DNA from: an uncultured Acidimicrobiales bacterium
GTDB lineage: Bacteria > Actinomycetota > Acidimicrobiia > Acidimicrobiales > SHLQ01
Assembly (NCBI GenBank): GCA_938002955.1
Contig: CALLAA010000132.1
Location: 1 to 50,616 of the forward strand
Direction of reading: 5' to 3'
DNA length: 50,616 bases
In this document: positions 33,813 through 42,524 of the stretch, piece by piece
How positions within the stretch are numbered: the stretch's first letter is position 1
Layout: every line of letters begins with the position of its first letter
Position numbers and translations under genes: made by a program
Notes under the pieces: model-generated
What the model was told of the DNA's origin: nothing
Database searches by the model: none
What the model saw: only the letters and a program-made list of their open reading frames with translations

Positions 33813-36386
33813 ATGGGTGCCGACGCGGCACGGACCGCAGAACATGAACGACTCGACGGCACCGATCGCCGCGCCTGGATGCGGTGGGGCCCGTATCTCT
33901 CCGAGCGCGGGTGGGGCACCGTCCGCGAAGATTACGGGGGCGCGTCGAGCCCGTGGTCGTCGTTCACCCACGACCACGCCCGCTCGCGTGCATACCGTTG
34001 GAATGAAGATGGTCTCGCCGGAATCAGCGATATCGACCAGACCTTGTGTCTGGCGTTTGCCTTCTGGAACGGGGTCGACCCGATTCTCAAAGAACGAATC
34101 TTCGGGCTGACCGGCGACGAAGGAAACCACGGCGAAGACGCAAAGGAAACGTGGTGGTACACCGATGCCAGCCCGACGGGGTCGTATCTCGAATGGTCCT
34201 ACGTCTATCCACAGGCCGAGTTTCCGTACTCCGACCTCGTGGAGCGAAACGGTTCTCGTAGCCGCTCGGAACGGGAGTATGAGCTCGAGGACACGGGGGC
34301 CTTCGACGACGGCTACTGGGACATCACGGTGCGGCACGCAAAGATCTCCCCGGACGAAATCGTGGCCACGGTCTCCGCGACGAATCGAGGACCCAAAACC
34401 GCCACGCTCCATGTCTTGCCGACGATGTGGTTCCGCAACACCTGGTCGCACGACGAAGACGCAGCCATTCCCGAGCTATCGCTTCGAGGTGGGGCACTAC
34501 ATGCGACCAGCCGGCGCCTGCCCACAATGACCTTGCGGGGCGACGGCGACCCGACCCCGCTGTTCTGCAACAACGAGACCAACACGCAGCGACTCTGGGG
34601 TTACGGCAACGACGACAGCTACCCCAAAGACGGAATCAACGACCACGTGATAACGGGCGCACCGACGGTCGACCCCCGACAGGTCGGCACAAAGGCAGCG
34701 CTGTGGTACGAACACGAGGTTGCCCCCGGAGATCAGACCACCATCACCGTCTATCTCACACCAGACACCGCAGACACCGAGCCGCTCGACGCAGCGAGCA
34801 CCATCGAGGCTCGCCGCCGCGACACCGACGACTTCTACAACGCCGTCATTCCGCCCGAGGTCGACGACGAAGCACGAGGGATCGCTCGCGCCGCGCTCGC
34901 TGGAATGATCTGGGGCAAGCAGTTCTACGCCTACGACGTCGACCCGTGGATCGATGACGAGGGCCGCGGTCTCGAACCCGAGCGCGGCGGACCGGAACGC
35001 AACCACGACTGGCCCCACCATTTCGCACGCGACGTGATCTCGATGCCGGACCCGTGGGAATACCCCTGGTACGCCGCCTGGGACCTCGCCTTCCATTGCG
35101 TCCCGCTGGCACACGTCGATCCCGCCTTCGCAAAGGAACAGCTGCTGCTGCTCACCGAAGATCGGTACATGCACCCCAACGGTCAGCTGCCGGCATACGA
35201 ATGGTCCTTTAGCGACGTCAATCCGCCGGTGCATGCCCATGCTGCACTACAGGTGTACGAGATCGATGGCTCGACCGATCGTGACTTCCTCGTCCGCATC
35301 TTCAACCGGCTCGTCTTGAACTTTGCCTGGTGGGTGAACCGCAAGGATCTCGACGAGGACAACGTGTTCGGCGGCGGGTTCCTGGGCCTCGACAACATTG
35401 GACCGATCGATCGATCCGGCGGGCTGCCCGAGGGTTACCACCTCGACCAAGCCGACGGTACGGCCTGGATGGCGAGCTATGCGCTGGACATGTTGAAGAT
35501 CGCCCTCATCCTCGGCGAGTCGGACCCCGTGTACGACGACATGGCGAACAAGTTCTTCGACCACTTCGCCCACATCGCCACCGCCATGCATGAGAAGCAC
35601 CTGTGGCACGACGAGAGCGGCTTCTACTACGACATCCTCCACGGCGGTTCCCACGATGTGACGATGCAGGTCCGTTCGATGGTTGGCCTGCTCCCGTTGT
35701 GCGCAGCGACGCCGCTACCCACCCAGCGGATCCTCGATCCGTCGTTGTTCGCCGACCACGTGCTGGGCTTTGTCTCGAAACGGCGTCGATACGCATCGAA
35801 TGTGCTGGACGCGCGCATGGAGACAATGGGTGATTCGATCTTGTTGGCCGTCGCCGACCTCGATCGCCTTCGGCGGGTGCTGCGTTTCGTTGCCGACCCT
35901 GACGAGTTCCTGTCGCCGCACGGCCTGCGCTCGTTGTCGGCCGCGCACCGGGACGAACCATTCTCGTTCTCGATCGACGATGTACACGCGTTCGTCGGAT
36001 ACGAACCCGGCGAATCGAACAGTTCGATGTTCGGCGGCAATTCCAACTGGCGCGGGCCGGTGTGGTTTCCGGTCAACCACATGATCATCCGGGCCTTGCG
36101 TCGCTACCACGCCTATGCCGGAGATGCGTTCACGATCGAGTACCCCACAGGATCGGGCGAGAACCGAACGCTCGATCATGTCGCCGACGATCTTTCCGAC
36201 CGCCTCGTCTCGCTCTTCCGCTCGACCTCGGACGGAACAAAGCCCTTCCTCGGTGGCGAACGACCACCGTGGGCCGATCGCCTGCTGTTTCACGAGTACT
36301 TCGACGGCGATACCGGCCGCGGACTCGGCGCATCACACCAGACCGGATGGACCGGCCTTGTCGCCGACCTGATCATTCGGCACTAA
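33813..36386 (+). CDS. GH63-type glucosidase (MGH1-like)
   Basis: 857 residues, no signal peptide, so cytoplasmic. The N-terminal half is a beta-sandwich ([40 protein letters not shown]), the C-terminal half an (alpha/alpha)6 barrel with [54 protein letters not shown] and [12 protein letters not shown]. This is the bacterial glucosidase family related to GH63, acting on alpha-linked glucose in small oligosaccharides or glucosylglycerate-like solutes; the substrate is not evident. The initial motif WAYDSTHGW-like pattern is missing but the barrel motifs are complete. Divergent from oppA. Confidence 0.88.
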   Translation: MGADAARTAEHERLDGTDRRAWMRWGPYLSERGWGTVREDYGGASSPWSSFTHDHARSRAYRWNEDGLAGISDIDQTLCLAFAFWNGVDPILKERIFGLTGDEGNHGEDAKETWWYTDASPTGSYLEWSYVYPQAEFPYSDLVERNGSRSRSEREYELEDTGAFDDGYWDITVRHAKISPDEIVATVSATNRGPKTATLHVLPTMWFRNTWSHDEDAAIPELSLRGGALHATSRRLPTMTLRGDGDPTPLFCNNETNTQRLWGYGNDDSYPKDGINDHVITGAPTVDPRQVGTKAALWYEHEVAPGDQTTITVYLTPDTADTEPLDAASTIEARRRDTDDFYNAVIPPEVDDEARGIARAALAGMIWGKQFYAYDVDPWIDDEGRGLEPERGGPERNHDWPHHFARDVISMPDPWEYPWYAAWDLAFHCVPLAHVDPAFAKEQLLLLTEDRYMHPNGQLPAYEWSFSDVNPPVHAHAALQVYEIDGSTDRDFLVRIFNRLVLNFAWWVNRKDLDEDNVFGGGFLGLDNIGPIDRSGGLPEGYHLDQADGTAWMASYALDMLKIALILGESDPVYDDMANKFFDHFAHIATAMHEKHLWHDESGFYYDILHGGSHDVTMQVRSMVGLLPLCAATPLPTQRILDPSLFADHVLGFVSKRRRYASNVLDARMETMGDSILLAVADLDRLRRVLRFVADPDEFLSPHGLRSLSAAHRDEPFSFSIDDVHAFVGYEPGESNSSMFGGNSNWRGPVWFPVNHMIIRALRRYHAYAGDAFTIEYPTGSGENRTLDHVADDLSDRLVSLFRSTSDGTKPFLGGERPPWADRLLFHEYFDGDTGRGLGASHQTGWTGLVADLIIRH

Positions 36387-36423
36387 CCCATTCGGCACAG
36401 ACCGTCCAACGACCGCTGATCAG

Positions 36424-37629
36424 TTATGCGGTTGCGACGATCTCGCGATCGACGAGCGAACCAATCTCGGCCGAGGTCAGCCCGAGCTCCGCGAGCAGTG
36501 CCTCGGTGTCGGCTCCGAGCGCCGGCGCTGGTTCGGGCTCGACGCCGAGCAGACCACCGAACGCGATCGGTGAGCCCGGCGAAAGGTACGTGCCGATGTT
36601 TGGTTGGTCGACCTCGCGAAAGAGCTCACTTTCGGTTGAACAGCGCGGATCGTTCTCGACGAGCTCGAGGAAGTGTTGGTACCGACCCCAGCAGACGCCA
36701 AGGCCGTCGAATCGTTCGGCGAGCTCGGCCAAGGTATGTGCGCCGGTCCACGTCTGGACCTGGGCCTTTACCTCTTCTCTTGCGGCAAAGCGTGCGCCTT
36801 CGTCGGCGAAGTCGAGGTCGAGTGCGATGGCGAGGTCGTTGATGGCCTCGGTCGACTCGGTCGCTTCGAGCAGCGAGCGCCACTGCTTGTTCGAGATTCC
36901 AACCGCATAGATCTGCTCGTCATCGCTCGTCGAGAACATGGCGCCGAACGCGCCGTACAGATCGTTGCCGAAGCGTTGGCGCTCGGTTCCGAGAACCTGG
37001 GCTTCGGCCACGTGACCGAGAGCGGACACCGCAGCGAGCGCAACGTCGAATAGCGCGAGCGACATATTCGACCCTTCGCCAGTACGCGTCCGATGGCGGT
37101 CGGCGGCGAGCATCCCAAGCGCTGCGGTCTGGCCGCAGATCAAATCCCAGGCGGCCAACACGTTGTTGACCGGTTGGTCGTGATCGACCGGCCCGGTCAC
37201 ATACGGGAATCCGATCGCGGCGTTCACGGTGTAGTCGAGTGCCGTCGAACCGTCGCGGTTACCGGTGATGGCCAACATGTTGAGATCGGTTCGCTCGACC
37301 GATAGCTCGTCGTAGGACATCCAGCCACGAGCCGGGAAGTTCGTCAGAAAGTTGCCAGCACCAGCAATGAGCTGGCCGAGCAACTCGCGTGCCTCAGGCG
37401 AACGCAGGTTCACGGCGATCGAGCGCTTGTTCTTGTTGAGACCGGCCCAATACAACGATTCGCCAGAATCGGTGAGTGGCCATCGGGTGAAGTCGATCCC
37501 TCCACCGATTTGGTCGAACCGAATGACCTCCGCGCCGAGTTGGGCCAACGTCATGCCACCGCTCGGTGCAGCGACGAACGCCGAGCCTTCAATGACCCGC
37601 ATGCCATCGAGTGGTGGAACCTGCATCAA
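36424..37629 (-). CDS. Family III CoA-transferase (CaiB/BaiF)
   Basis: 401 residues. N-terminal Rossmann-type part MRVIEGSAFVAAPSGGMTLAQLGAEVIRFD, then YWAGLNKNKRSIAVNLRSPEARELL and NFLTNFPARGW. The overall pattern is close to 2-methylfumaryl-CoA isomerases (intramolecular CoA transferases), from memory. Oddity: the segment after RTGEG reads SNMSLALFD; in most family III enzymes the catalytic Asp follows as GEGQxVD, and here that place is Ser, so either the register differs or the catalytic residue is changed. Divergent from the DddQ-like cupin with about 80 bases between starts. Confidence 0.9.
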   Translation of the reverse strand: MMQVPPLDGMRVIEGSAFVAAPSGGMTLAQLGAEVIRFDQIGGGIDFTRWPLTDSGESLYWAGLNKNKRSIAVNLRSPEARELLGQLIAGAGNFLTNFPARGWMSYDELSVERTDLNMLAITGNRDGSTALDYTVNAAIGFPYVTGPVDHDQPVNNVLAAWDLICGQTAALGMLAADRHRTRTGEGSNMSLALFDVALAAVSALGHVAEAQVLGTERQRFGNDLYGAFGAMFSTSDDEQIYAVGISNKQWRSLLEATESTEAINDLAIALDLDFADEGARFAAREEVKAQVQTWTGAHTLAELAERFDGLGVCWGRYQHFLELVENDPRCSTESELFREVDQPNIGTYLSPGSPIAFGGLLGVEPEPAPALGADTEALLAELGLTSAEIGSLVDREIVATA

Positions 37630-37711
37630 TCTCTCCCGAAGAGGGCTGCGTCAACGATCTGTGTCACAGAAATCGCGTGCGTCCGCTGGCCGTTCAAAGT
37701 ACTTTTCGACA

Positions 37712-38305
37712 ATGTCTACCACGAGCTTTTTGAACCCGGTGATCGAAGCCGCTCGAGCGTTGCTCGCCAACGTCGATCACGACAACGCACGCGCCTTTCT
37801 ACCGGTGATCGACAGCGCCGCAGGTCAGCCTCCGATCGGTGAGCCTTCGCCGTTTCCCTTGGGCGACTATCCCGAGCTCCACGCACTGGGCAACGACACC
37901 ACCCGTCCAATGCTCGAGGCGATCGCCGGCGCCGCCTCGTCTATCACGTGGTGGCAAAGCGACGCAGCTCGGGTTCCACCGGGGTGGGTCGAGCGAAGCG
38001 GGGCAACACAATTGATCGGCCCAGACGGAACCCTCGTCGGGCCCAATCAGTGTCGCCTCGGGCTCTTCTATCTCTCACCCGATCTTCTCTACCCGGACCA
38101 CTGGCACGACCCCGACGAGTTCTACCTGATCTTGGCTGGCTCGGTGAAAATGTCCGTTGAAGATCGAGTGGAGATCCTCGGTCCCGGCGACTTCTCGGTC
38201 ACGCCGTCGGGGGCCGTCCATAGTTTGGAAACGACCGATACCCCGATGCTCGCAATGTGGGGATGGTCAGGCGACGACACCAGCTTCGACAGCTATTCCT
38301 ACTAA
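37712..38305 (+). CDS. DddQ-like cupin, candidate dimethylsulfoniopropionate (DMSP) lyase
   Basis: 197 residues from the internal ATG, the size of DddQ. The cupin motif HxHxxxExYxxLxG is complete: YPDHWHDPDEFYLILAG. Tyr127, His130, His132, Glu136, Tyr138 and His170 have exactly the spacing of DddQ Tyr120, His123, His125, Glu129, Tyr131 and His163 (a constant offset of seven; DddQ numbering recalled). The C-terminal end TTDTPMLAMWGWSGD is also characteristic of the DMSP-lyase cupin family. These enzymes cleave DMSP to dimethylsulfide and acrylate with a bound divalent metal. No signal peptide: cytoplasmic. The frame is open further upstream but overlaps the CoA-transferase start; that part was rejected. 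No clear Shine-Dalgarno. Confidence 0.8.
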   Translation: MSTTSFLNPVIEAARALLANVDHDNARAFLPVIDSAAGQPPIGEPSPFPLGDYPELHALGNDTTRPMLEAIAGAASSITWWQSDAARVPPGWVERSGATQLIGPDGTLVGPNQCRLGLFYLSPDLLYPDHWHDPDEFYLILAGSVKMSVEDRVEILGPGDFSVTPSGAVHSLETTDTPMLAMWGWSGDDTSFDSYSY

Positions 38306-38341
38306 CTAGGGTGCGTACTGGGGAGTCGTCGGCGACAGAGG

Positions 38342-39130
38342 TCAGGAACGTCGGCGAAGCTTGCGGGTCAACCACACGAGCAGGCCGACACCGGCAACGG
38401 CGCCGACGACTGGAGCTGCACGTTTTGCGAGCGCACTACCCAAGCCAATGTCCCCGAGGTCGAGCACATCGTCGTCATCGTCGGAGGACGACGTTGCATC
38501 GATCACGGGGGCGGGGTTCTCAATCACGGTCGCCGGGGCCGGAGCCGCGTGTGCTGGCGATGGTGCAGCGGCGGCGACCGGGCCATCGGACACCGTTGTG
38601 CCAGGAACTTCAGGTGGACTCGGCATCGTTGGAGGCACGGCATCTGCCGGGGCGGCACTTGCTGCGGCGATGTCGTCGATGGCTGCGGGCTCGCCGATCT
38701 TTGCTTCGAGACACTCGGCGAACTGGCCGAGGAGCTTGGTGGACACGTCCTGCATGACGCCGCGACCGAACTGTGCGACCTTGCCCGACACCTTGAGATC
38801 GGTGACGATGTCGACCTGAGTCTTGTCGCCGACGGGAGTCATTTGTGCGGTGATCAGCGCCTGAGCATTGCCAGCACCTCGGGTGTCACGGCCTTTGCCG
38901 TTGAGAATGACCTTGCGGGCAGCCTCGTCCTTCTCGACGAATTCGGCAGAGCCTTTGTACTCCGCGGTGACCGGGCCGACCTTGATCTTGATGCCACCGG
39001 AGTACACCTCGTCGGTGTGATCGGTAAGTTTCGCTCCGGGCAAACACGGTGCGATCTGGGGGATGTCGGTGAGCAGCTCCCACGCTTCATCGATTGGGGC
39101 ATCAACAGTGAACGAGTTCGTGATCTCCAT
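38342..39130 (-). CDS. coxG: CoxG-type SRPBCC protein with C-terminal membrane anchor
   Basis: 262 residues. The first ~150 form the SRPBCC/CoxG fold (MEITNSFTVDAPIDEAWELLTDIPQIAPCLPGA; YSGGIKIKVGPVTAEYKG; GRGVMQDVSTKLLGQFAECLE). A long Ala/Pro-rich linker follows, then an acidic run and a single helix VVGAVAGVGLLVWL with a basic tail KLRRRS, anchoring it to the membrane with the folded domain in the cytoplasm. In CO dehydrogenase clusters CoxG recruits the enzyme to the membrane; no coxLMS genes are here, so it may serve another molybdenum hydroxylase. Lies nine bases after the esterase gene. Confidence 0.85.
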   Translation of the reverse strand: MEITNSFTVDAPIDEAWELLTDIPQIAPCLPGAKLTDHTDEVYSGGIKIKVGPVTAEYKGSAEFVEKDEAARKVILNGKGRDTRGAGNAQALITAQMTPVGDKTQVDIVTDLKVSGKVAQFGRGVMQDVSTKLLGQFAECLEAKIGEPAAIDDIAAASAAPADAVPPTMPSPPEVPGTTVSDGPVAAAAPSPAHAAPAPATVIENPAPVIDATSSSDDDDDVLDLGDIGLGSALAKRAAPVVGAVAGVGLLVWLTRKLRRRS

Positions 39131-39139
39131 GACCGGACG

Positions 39140-40045
39140 TTACCGCCTGTTGAGGAAGTCGGCGATCTCACGCAACGACTCGGCGGACTCGGCGAAGTCG
39201 TCGTAGAACTCAAACACATGCCAGAGCCCGTCCCACACCGTGCACTCGACCTCGACGCCGCTGCGCCGAAGCTTGCGCGCCAAACGCAGACACATCGGGA
39301 GCAGCATGTCTCGGCTCGCTGTCGTGATGATCGTTGGAGGAAGGCCGTCCATCGACCCGAATAGCGGAGAGATCTGCGGATCGTCGAGCGCATGTTCTCC
39401 CGGATAGACACCGGCGAGATCGAGGGCCCGCTGATAGGAGATCGATGGGTCGGCATCTGCCGAATGGCCAAAGAGTTCACGATCGGTCCGCAGATCGACG
39501 GCCGGAGAGAGCAGGCCGAGCGCCGAGGGAAGCGCAATGCCAGCAGCCACCGCGCGTTGGGCGGTGAGCAAGGCGAGATTGCCTCCGGCGCTCTCGCCCG
39601 AGAGCAGAAAGCGATGTGGCTCGGCTGCGACCATTGCTTCGTACACGGCAAAGCAATCGTCGCTCGCCGCTGGTGCTCGATGTTCTGGAGCGAGTCGATA
39701 CCGAGGTGCGATGACCTCGACGCCACACCATTCCGCGAGTGCACCGATCACCGGCATATCCGTTTCGGGGTCACCCACAATGAACGCTCCGCCAAAGACG
39801 TACAGCATCGAGCCGTTCGCCGTGCCGCCCGTCGTCGAACGGATCCGCAGGCAGTCCACTCCCCCGACCACGACGTCATCGAGCTCGAGCGCGTGCCGAG
39901 CAATGGCCCGATCGACCGCCGCTGCAAAGCCTGACTTCGCGTCGGCACGCACCTGATCGATCTGCCCGAAGTCGATCGGGTCGAGCTCGGGCTCATAAGA
40001 GTTTCGATACGCCAGCGCCTCGGGGCTGATCCCTCCGTTACTCAT
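39140..40045 (-). CDS. Alpha/beta hydrolase, hormone-sensitive-lipase type
   Basis: 301 residues. The oxyanion loop is YVFGGAFIVGD (the usual HGGG/A is FGGA here), nucleophile elbow LLSGESAGGNLALL with the catalytic Ser, Asp in TTASRDMLLP and His in GLWHVFEFY. PRYRLAPEHRAPAASDDC is typical of the family. Substrate likely a short-chain ester. Same strand as the upstream phosphotransferase (60 bases away) and just before coxG. Confidence 0.88.
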   Translation of the reverse strand: MSNGGISPEALAYRNSYEPELDPIDFGQIDQVRADAKSGFAAAVDRAIARHALELDDVVVGGVDCLRIRSTTGGTANGSMLYVFGGAFIVGDPETDMPVIGALAEWCGVEVIAPRYRLAPEHRAPAASDDCFAVYEAMVAAEPHRFLLSGESAGGNLALLTAQRAVAAGIALPSALGLLSPAVDLRTDRELFGHSADADPSISYQRALDLAGVYPGEHALDDPQISPLFGSMDGLPPTIITTASRDMLLPMCLRLARKLRRSGVEVECTVWDGLWHVFEFYDDFAESAESLREIADFLNRR

Positions 40046-40105
40046 GAATTAGCCCTTCCATTTCTTTGTCGTTGCCCGCTCTATCTGGCTCACCGATCGT
40101 GTACG

Positions 40106-40984
40106 TCATAGCTCAGCGAGCGACTCAAGTGCCGAGCGCTGGCCGATCGCTGCGAGCACTGGATTCGAAATGCGGTGATAGTGCCACGCCATGACGCCGA
40201 AGCCGAAGGCCCAACCGCGACCTCGGGCCCACGTTGCAGCATCAACCTCCGCGTGTTCGCGCAAGAGGGGCCGGTCGTCAGCGTTCAACAGTGTCCACGC
40301 AATCATCAGATCGCACGCAGGGTCCCCGACGCCGGCGCGCCCAAAGTCGATCACCGAGGACACAAGACCGTTGTTCACGACGATGTTGCTTGGAAGGAGG
40401 TCGCTGTGCACCCAGACGGGCGGTTCATCCCATTGTGGAATATCGACGATCGACCGCCAGGCACCGTTCGCAGCGGTTGTGTCGATCAGGCCATCTGCAC
40501 CAAGGTCGGCAATACCGGCGAGTACGTCTTGCTCCTGAAACTGAAGCGGCGTTCCGCGAAACGATGCGGGGGCTCCGGTCGGGTCAACTCGCTGAAGCGC
40601 GGCTATGAAACGTCCGAGCTCGATCGCAGTGTCGGAGCGCTCGCTCGGCGGCTCCGAGTACGTGTCGATGCCAGGTAACCACCGACAGATCAGCCACGGA
40701 AGCGGAAAGCTTGCCGAGGGTTCACCGACGCCGACGACCACAGGCACGTCGAGCGGAAGGTGCGGCGACAGCATCGGGAGCCACCGTTGCTCATTGCGGA
40801 GGTATCTGGCGGTGACCTCATCTCTGGGCAGGCGGACCACATGGTCGACGCCAAGCCTGAACAAGACGTTGTCCGTGCCAGCAGACTCGACTCGAGAAAT
40901 CGGGCGGTCGCAGTACTCCGGAAACTGTGCTTCCACCAACGACTGCACAAGGTCGGCGTCGGGCGCTGCTGCGTCTTGTGACAA
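40106..40984 (-). CDS. Aminoglycoside-phosphotransferase-family small-molecule kinase
   Basis: 292 residues from a proposed TTG start, eight bases after the SDR stop and preceded by GGTAGG. The frame is open far upstream but that part is Arg-rich antisense of the SDR gene. Seen: ISRVESAGTDNVLFRLGVDHVVRLPR (nucleotide loop and Lys/Arg), LPWLICRWLPGID, the Brenner motif VHSDLLPSNIVVNNG with catalytic Asp, and VIDFGRAGVGDPACDL with the metal Asp. Members phosphorylate antibiotics, sugars or alcohols; no evidence points to resistance. The GTG near 40948 is an alternative start. Confidence 0.82.
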   Translation of the reverse strand: MSQDAAAPDADLVQSLVEAQFPEYCDRPISRVESAGTDNVLFRLGVDHVVRLPRDEVTARYLRNEQRWLPMLSPHLPLDVPVVVGVGEPSASFPLPWLICRWLPGIDTYSEPPSERSDTAIELGRFIAALQRVDPTGAPASFRGTPLQFQEQDVLAGIADLGADGLIDTTAANGAWRSIVDIPQWDEPPVWVHSDLLPSNIVVNNGLVSSVIDFGRAGVGDPACDLMIAWTLLNADDRPLLREHAEVDAATWARGRGWAFGFGVMAWHYHRISNPVLAAIGQRSALESLAEL

Positions 40985-40992
40985 CGTGCGAC

Positions 40993-41769
40993 CTACCGGG
41001 CGGTGTAGCCAGCGTCGACGTGAACGATCTCGCCGGTCATGTAGCTGGCTTCGTCGGATGCGAGAAAGACGACCACTCGAGCGATCTCGATCGGGTCGGC
41101 CAGGCGCTTCATTGGAATGGTGGCGTCGGCCATCGCCTGAAGGTCGGCTTCGGTCGGCGTCGTCTCGCGCTGCGAAGACAGCATCGGTGTGCGGACTTCG
41201 CCAGGAGCCACCGCATTTACCCGGATGCCCTGCTCGACATGATCGAGCGCCAACGCCCTGGTCAGCTGATGCACGGCACCCTTCGACACGCAGTAAGCGG
41301 TCGACCCGGCCGATCCAACACCACCCCAAATCGACCCGAAGTTCACAATGGCGCCCGAGCGAGCTTTGGCCATATGTCGGATTGCGGCCCGGCACAAATA
41401 GAACATGCCGTTCACATTGACCGACATGACCCGGTCCCAGTCTTCGTCACTGGTGCCGAGCGAGTCGGCCCGGTGAATCGTGCCGGCAGCGTTGACGAGC
41501 ACGTCGATCCGACCGTGCCGCTCGACGATCGAATCGATCGTGGCGGTGCAAAACGCAGAATCCCGAACATCGCCGACGTACGCTTCGGCGGCGGGAAGCG
41601 ACTCGGCCACACCGTGCACGGATGGCGCGACGTCGATCAGGGCAACGGTTGCCCCTCGCTCGGCGAACAGGCGTGCCGTCGCTTCCCCCATTCCCGACGC
41701 TGCGCCGGTGACCGCAACGACGGTTCCGTTCTCGACACGTCCGGTCGACATCCCCTCTTCGTTACTCAT
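40993..41769 (-). CDS. SDR-family oxidoreductase
   Basis: 258 residues. Classical short-chain dehydrogenase: VAVTGAASGMGEATARLFAERG (TGxxxGxG), Asp in LIDVAP favouring NAD, VNAAG in place of NNAG, catalytic Ser in IVNFGSIWGG and YxxxK in AYCVSKGAVH, then NAVAPGEVRTPML. Substrate unknown. The start overlaps the stop of the AhpD-type selenoprotein gene by eight bases (Met7 at 41751 is an alternative), so the two are coupled. Confidence 0.92.
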   Translation of the reverse strand: MSNEEGMSTGRVENGTVVAVTGAASGMGEATARLFAERGATVALIDVAPSVHGVAESLPAAEAYVGDVRDSAFCTATIDSIVERHGRIDVLVNAAGTIHRADSLGTSDEDWDRVMSVNVNGMFYLCRAAIRHMAKARSGAIVNFGSIWGGVGSAGSTAYCVSKGAVHQLTRALALDHVEQGIRVNAVAPGEVRTPMLSSQRETTPTEADLQAMADATIPMKRLADPIEIARVVVFLASDEASYMTGEIVHVDAGYTAR

Positions 41770-42343
41770 CGGGAATCCAACTTTCGGTTTGCACGCCGAG
41801 CCCATCGGCGATCCGGTTGACGTAGGCGTAGTACCCAATGACCTCGGTGATGTCGAGAATGTCCCGGTCGGTGAATCCTTCCGAACGCAGCGCTTCGACA
41901 TCGCCCACCACCATGTCGCCCGGCGTGTGGGTCAGCTTCACCGAGTACTCGAGCATCGCTCGACGTTTCGACGAGACCCCTGCTGTTCGCCAGTCGGCTC
42001 CGATCTCAGCGAACAACGAGTCATCTTTCAGCAACCGGCGCAGACCGCGCCCGTGGTGCACCAGTCAATAGTGACAACGGTTCTCGAGCGACACGACATA
42101 GGCGATCATTTCGCGCTCGACTTTGCGAAGTGTCTTGGTGCCCGTCATGGCCGAGATGTACAGCGCATTGTGGGCTGCGAGCCCGGCGGGGTTTAGCGAG
42201 TGGATCGCCATGATGTTGTCGACTTTGCCGTATGCCTTGTCGACGACCGCCTCGTATTGGTCGTCGAGTCCGGCGGTACTCGCCCAGGCCTCGTCGGGAA
42301 CGATGTCGATAAACGAGCGGCTGCGATCGAGGTGTTCGTCCAT
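41762..42343 (-). CDS. AhpD-family peroxidase-related selenoprotein (in-frame UGA read as Sec)
   Basis: One 193-residue frame interrupted only by TGA at 42065-42067. Before it: EREMIAYVVSLENRCHY; after it: LVHHGRGLRRLLKDDSL. In AhpD-like carboxymuconolactone-decarboxylase-fold proteins this place reads CxxC-xxx-H, so the UGA replaces the second redox cysteine, giving C90-x-x-U93 with His97. The rest is intact on both sides (MLEYSVKLTHTPGDM; DILDITEVIGYYAYVNRIADGLGV), with no frameshift and normal codon use, unlike a pseudogene. A SECIS-like hairpin follows the UGA. The likely role is peroxide or organic peroxide reduction, or another thiol-redox reaction. AhpD-like selenoproteins with CxxU were predicted from marine metagenomes (recalled). 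Standard calling would give two fragments of 92 and 99 residues. Confidence 0.88.
42030..42067 (-). promoter_or_regulatory. Bacterial SECIS-like hairpin directly after the UGA
   Basis: Immediately 3' of the UGA the mRNA forms a GGCGC/GCGCC stem closing a GGUCU loop. The loop covers bases +19 to +23 after the UGA, the same loop and the same distance as in the E. coli fdhF SECIS (recalled sequence). SelB contacts this loop. The bulged U of fdhF is not evident; a G may bulge at that level. Confidence 0.8.
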
Positions 42344-42367
42344 CCGATGTTTCTACCGCGAACTGCC

Positions 42368-42491
42368 GGGGCCTGTCCCCATCGACCGTGGGGCCTGTCC
42401 CCATTTCGCGCACTGGCGCCTGATTTGTCGCCATTTTCGTTGTCGGTCGACCAGCGGGGCCTGTCCCCATCATCCCATGGGGCCTGTCCCC
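42368..42491. repeat. Four copies of GGGGCCTGTCCCC in two pairs
   Basis: 13-mers at 42368-42380, 42390-42402, 42456-42468 and 42479-42491, each followed by AT. Copies within a pair are 22-23 bases apart. They fill the region between the divergent starts of the selenoprotein gene and trmL. Nearly palindromic (GGGG-cCTGt-CCCC with one mismatch) and sharing the GGG-N-CTG-N-CCC layout of the repeats near 16.0 and 47.1 kb. Confidence 0.93.
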
Positions 42492-42524
42492 ATTTGGCTG
42501 CGAGAGGCTATGGTCGCCGTCGAC

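Noticed and set aside
37352-37711. 120-residue N-terminal extension of the DddQ-like cupin
   Set aside because: It overlaps the start of the CoA-transferase on the other strand and lacks structure; the internal ATG gives the normal family length.
40106-40984. Aminoglycoside resistance gene
   Set aside because: The family covers many small-molecule kinases, and nothing in the sequence or neighbourhood points to antibiotics.
40985-41395. Longer phosphotransferase with a 137-residue N-terminal domain
   Set aside because: That part is antisense to the SDR gene, Arg/Ser-rich and without motifs; the kinase fold begins near the proposed TTG.
41762-42343. Pseudogene with a nonsense mutation in the AhpD-type gene
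   Set aside because: The only interruption is a TGA exactly at a catalytic cysteine place; the rest is intact, the reading frame is kept, the next gene is still coupled and a SECIS-like hairpin follows. Selenocysteine explains it better.
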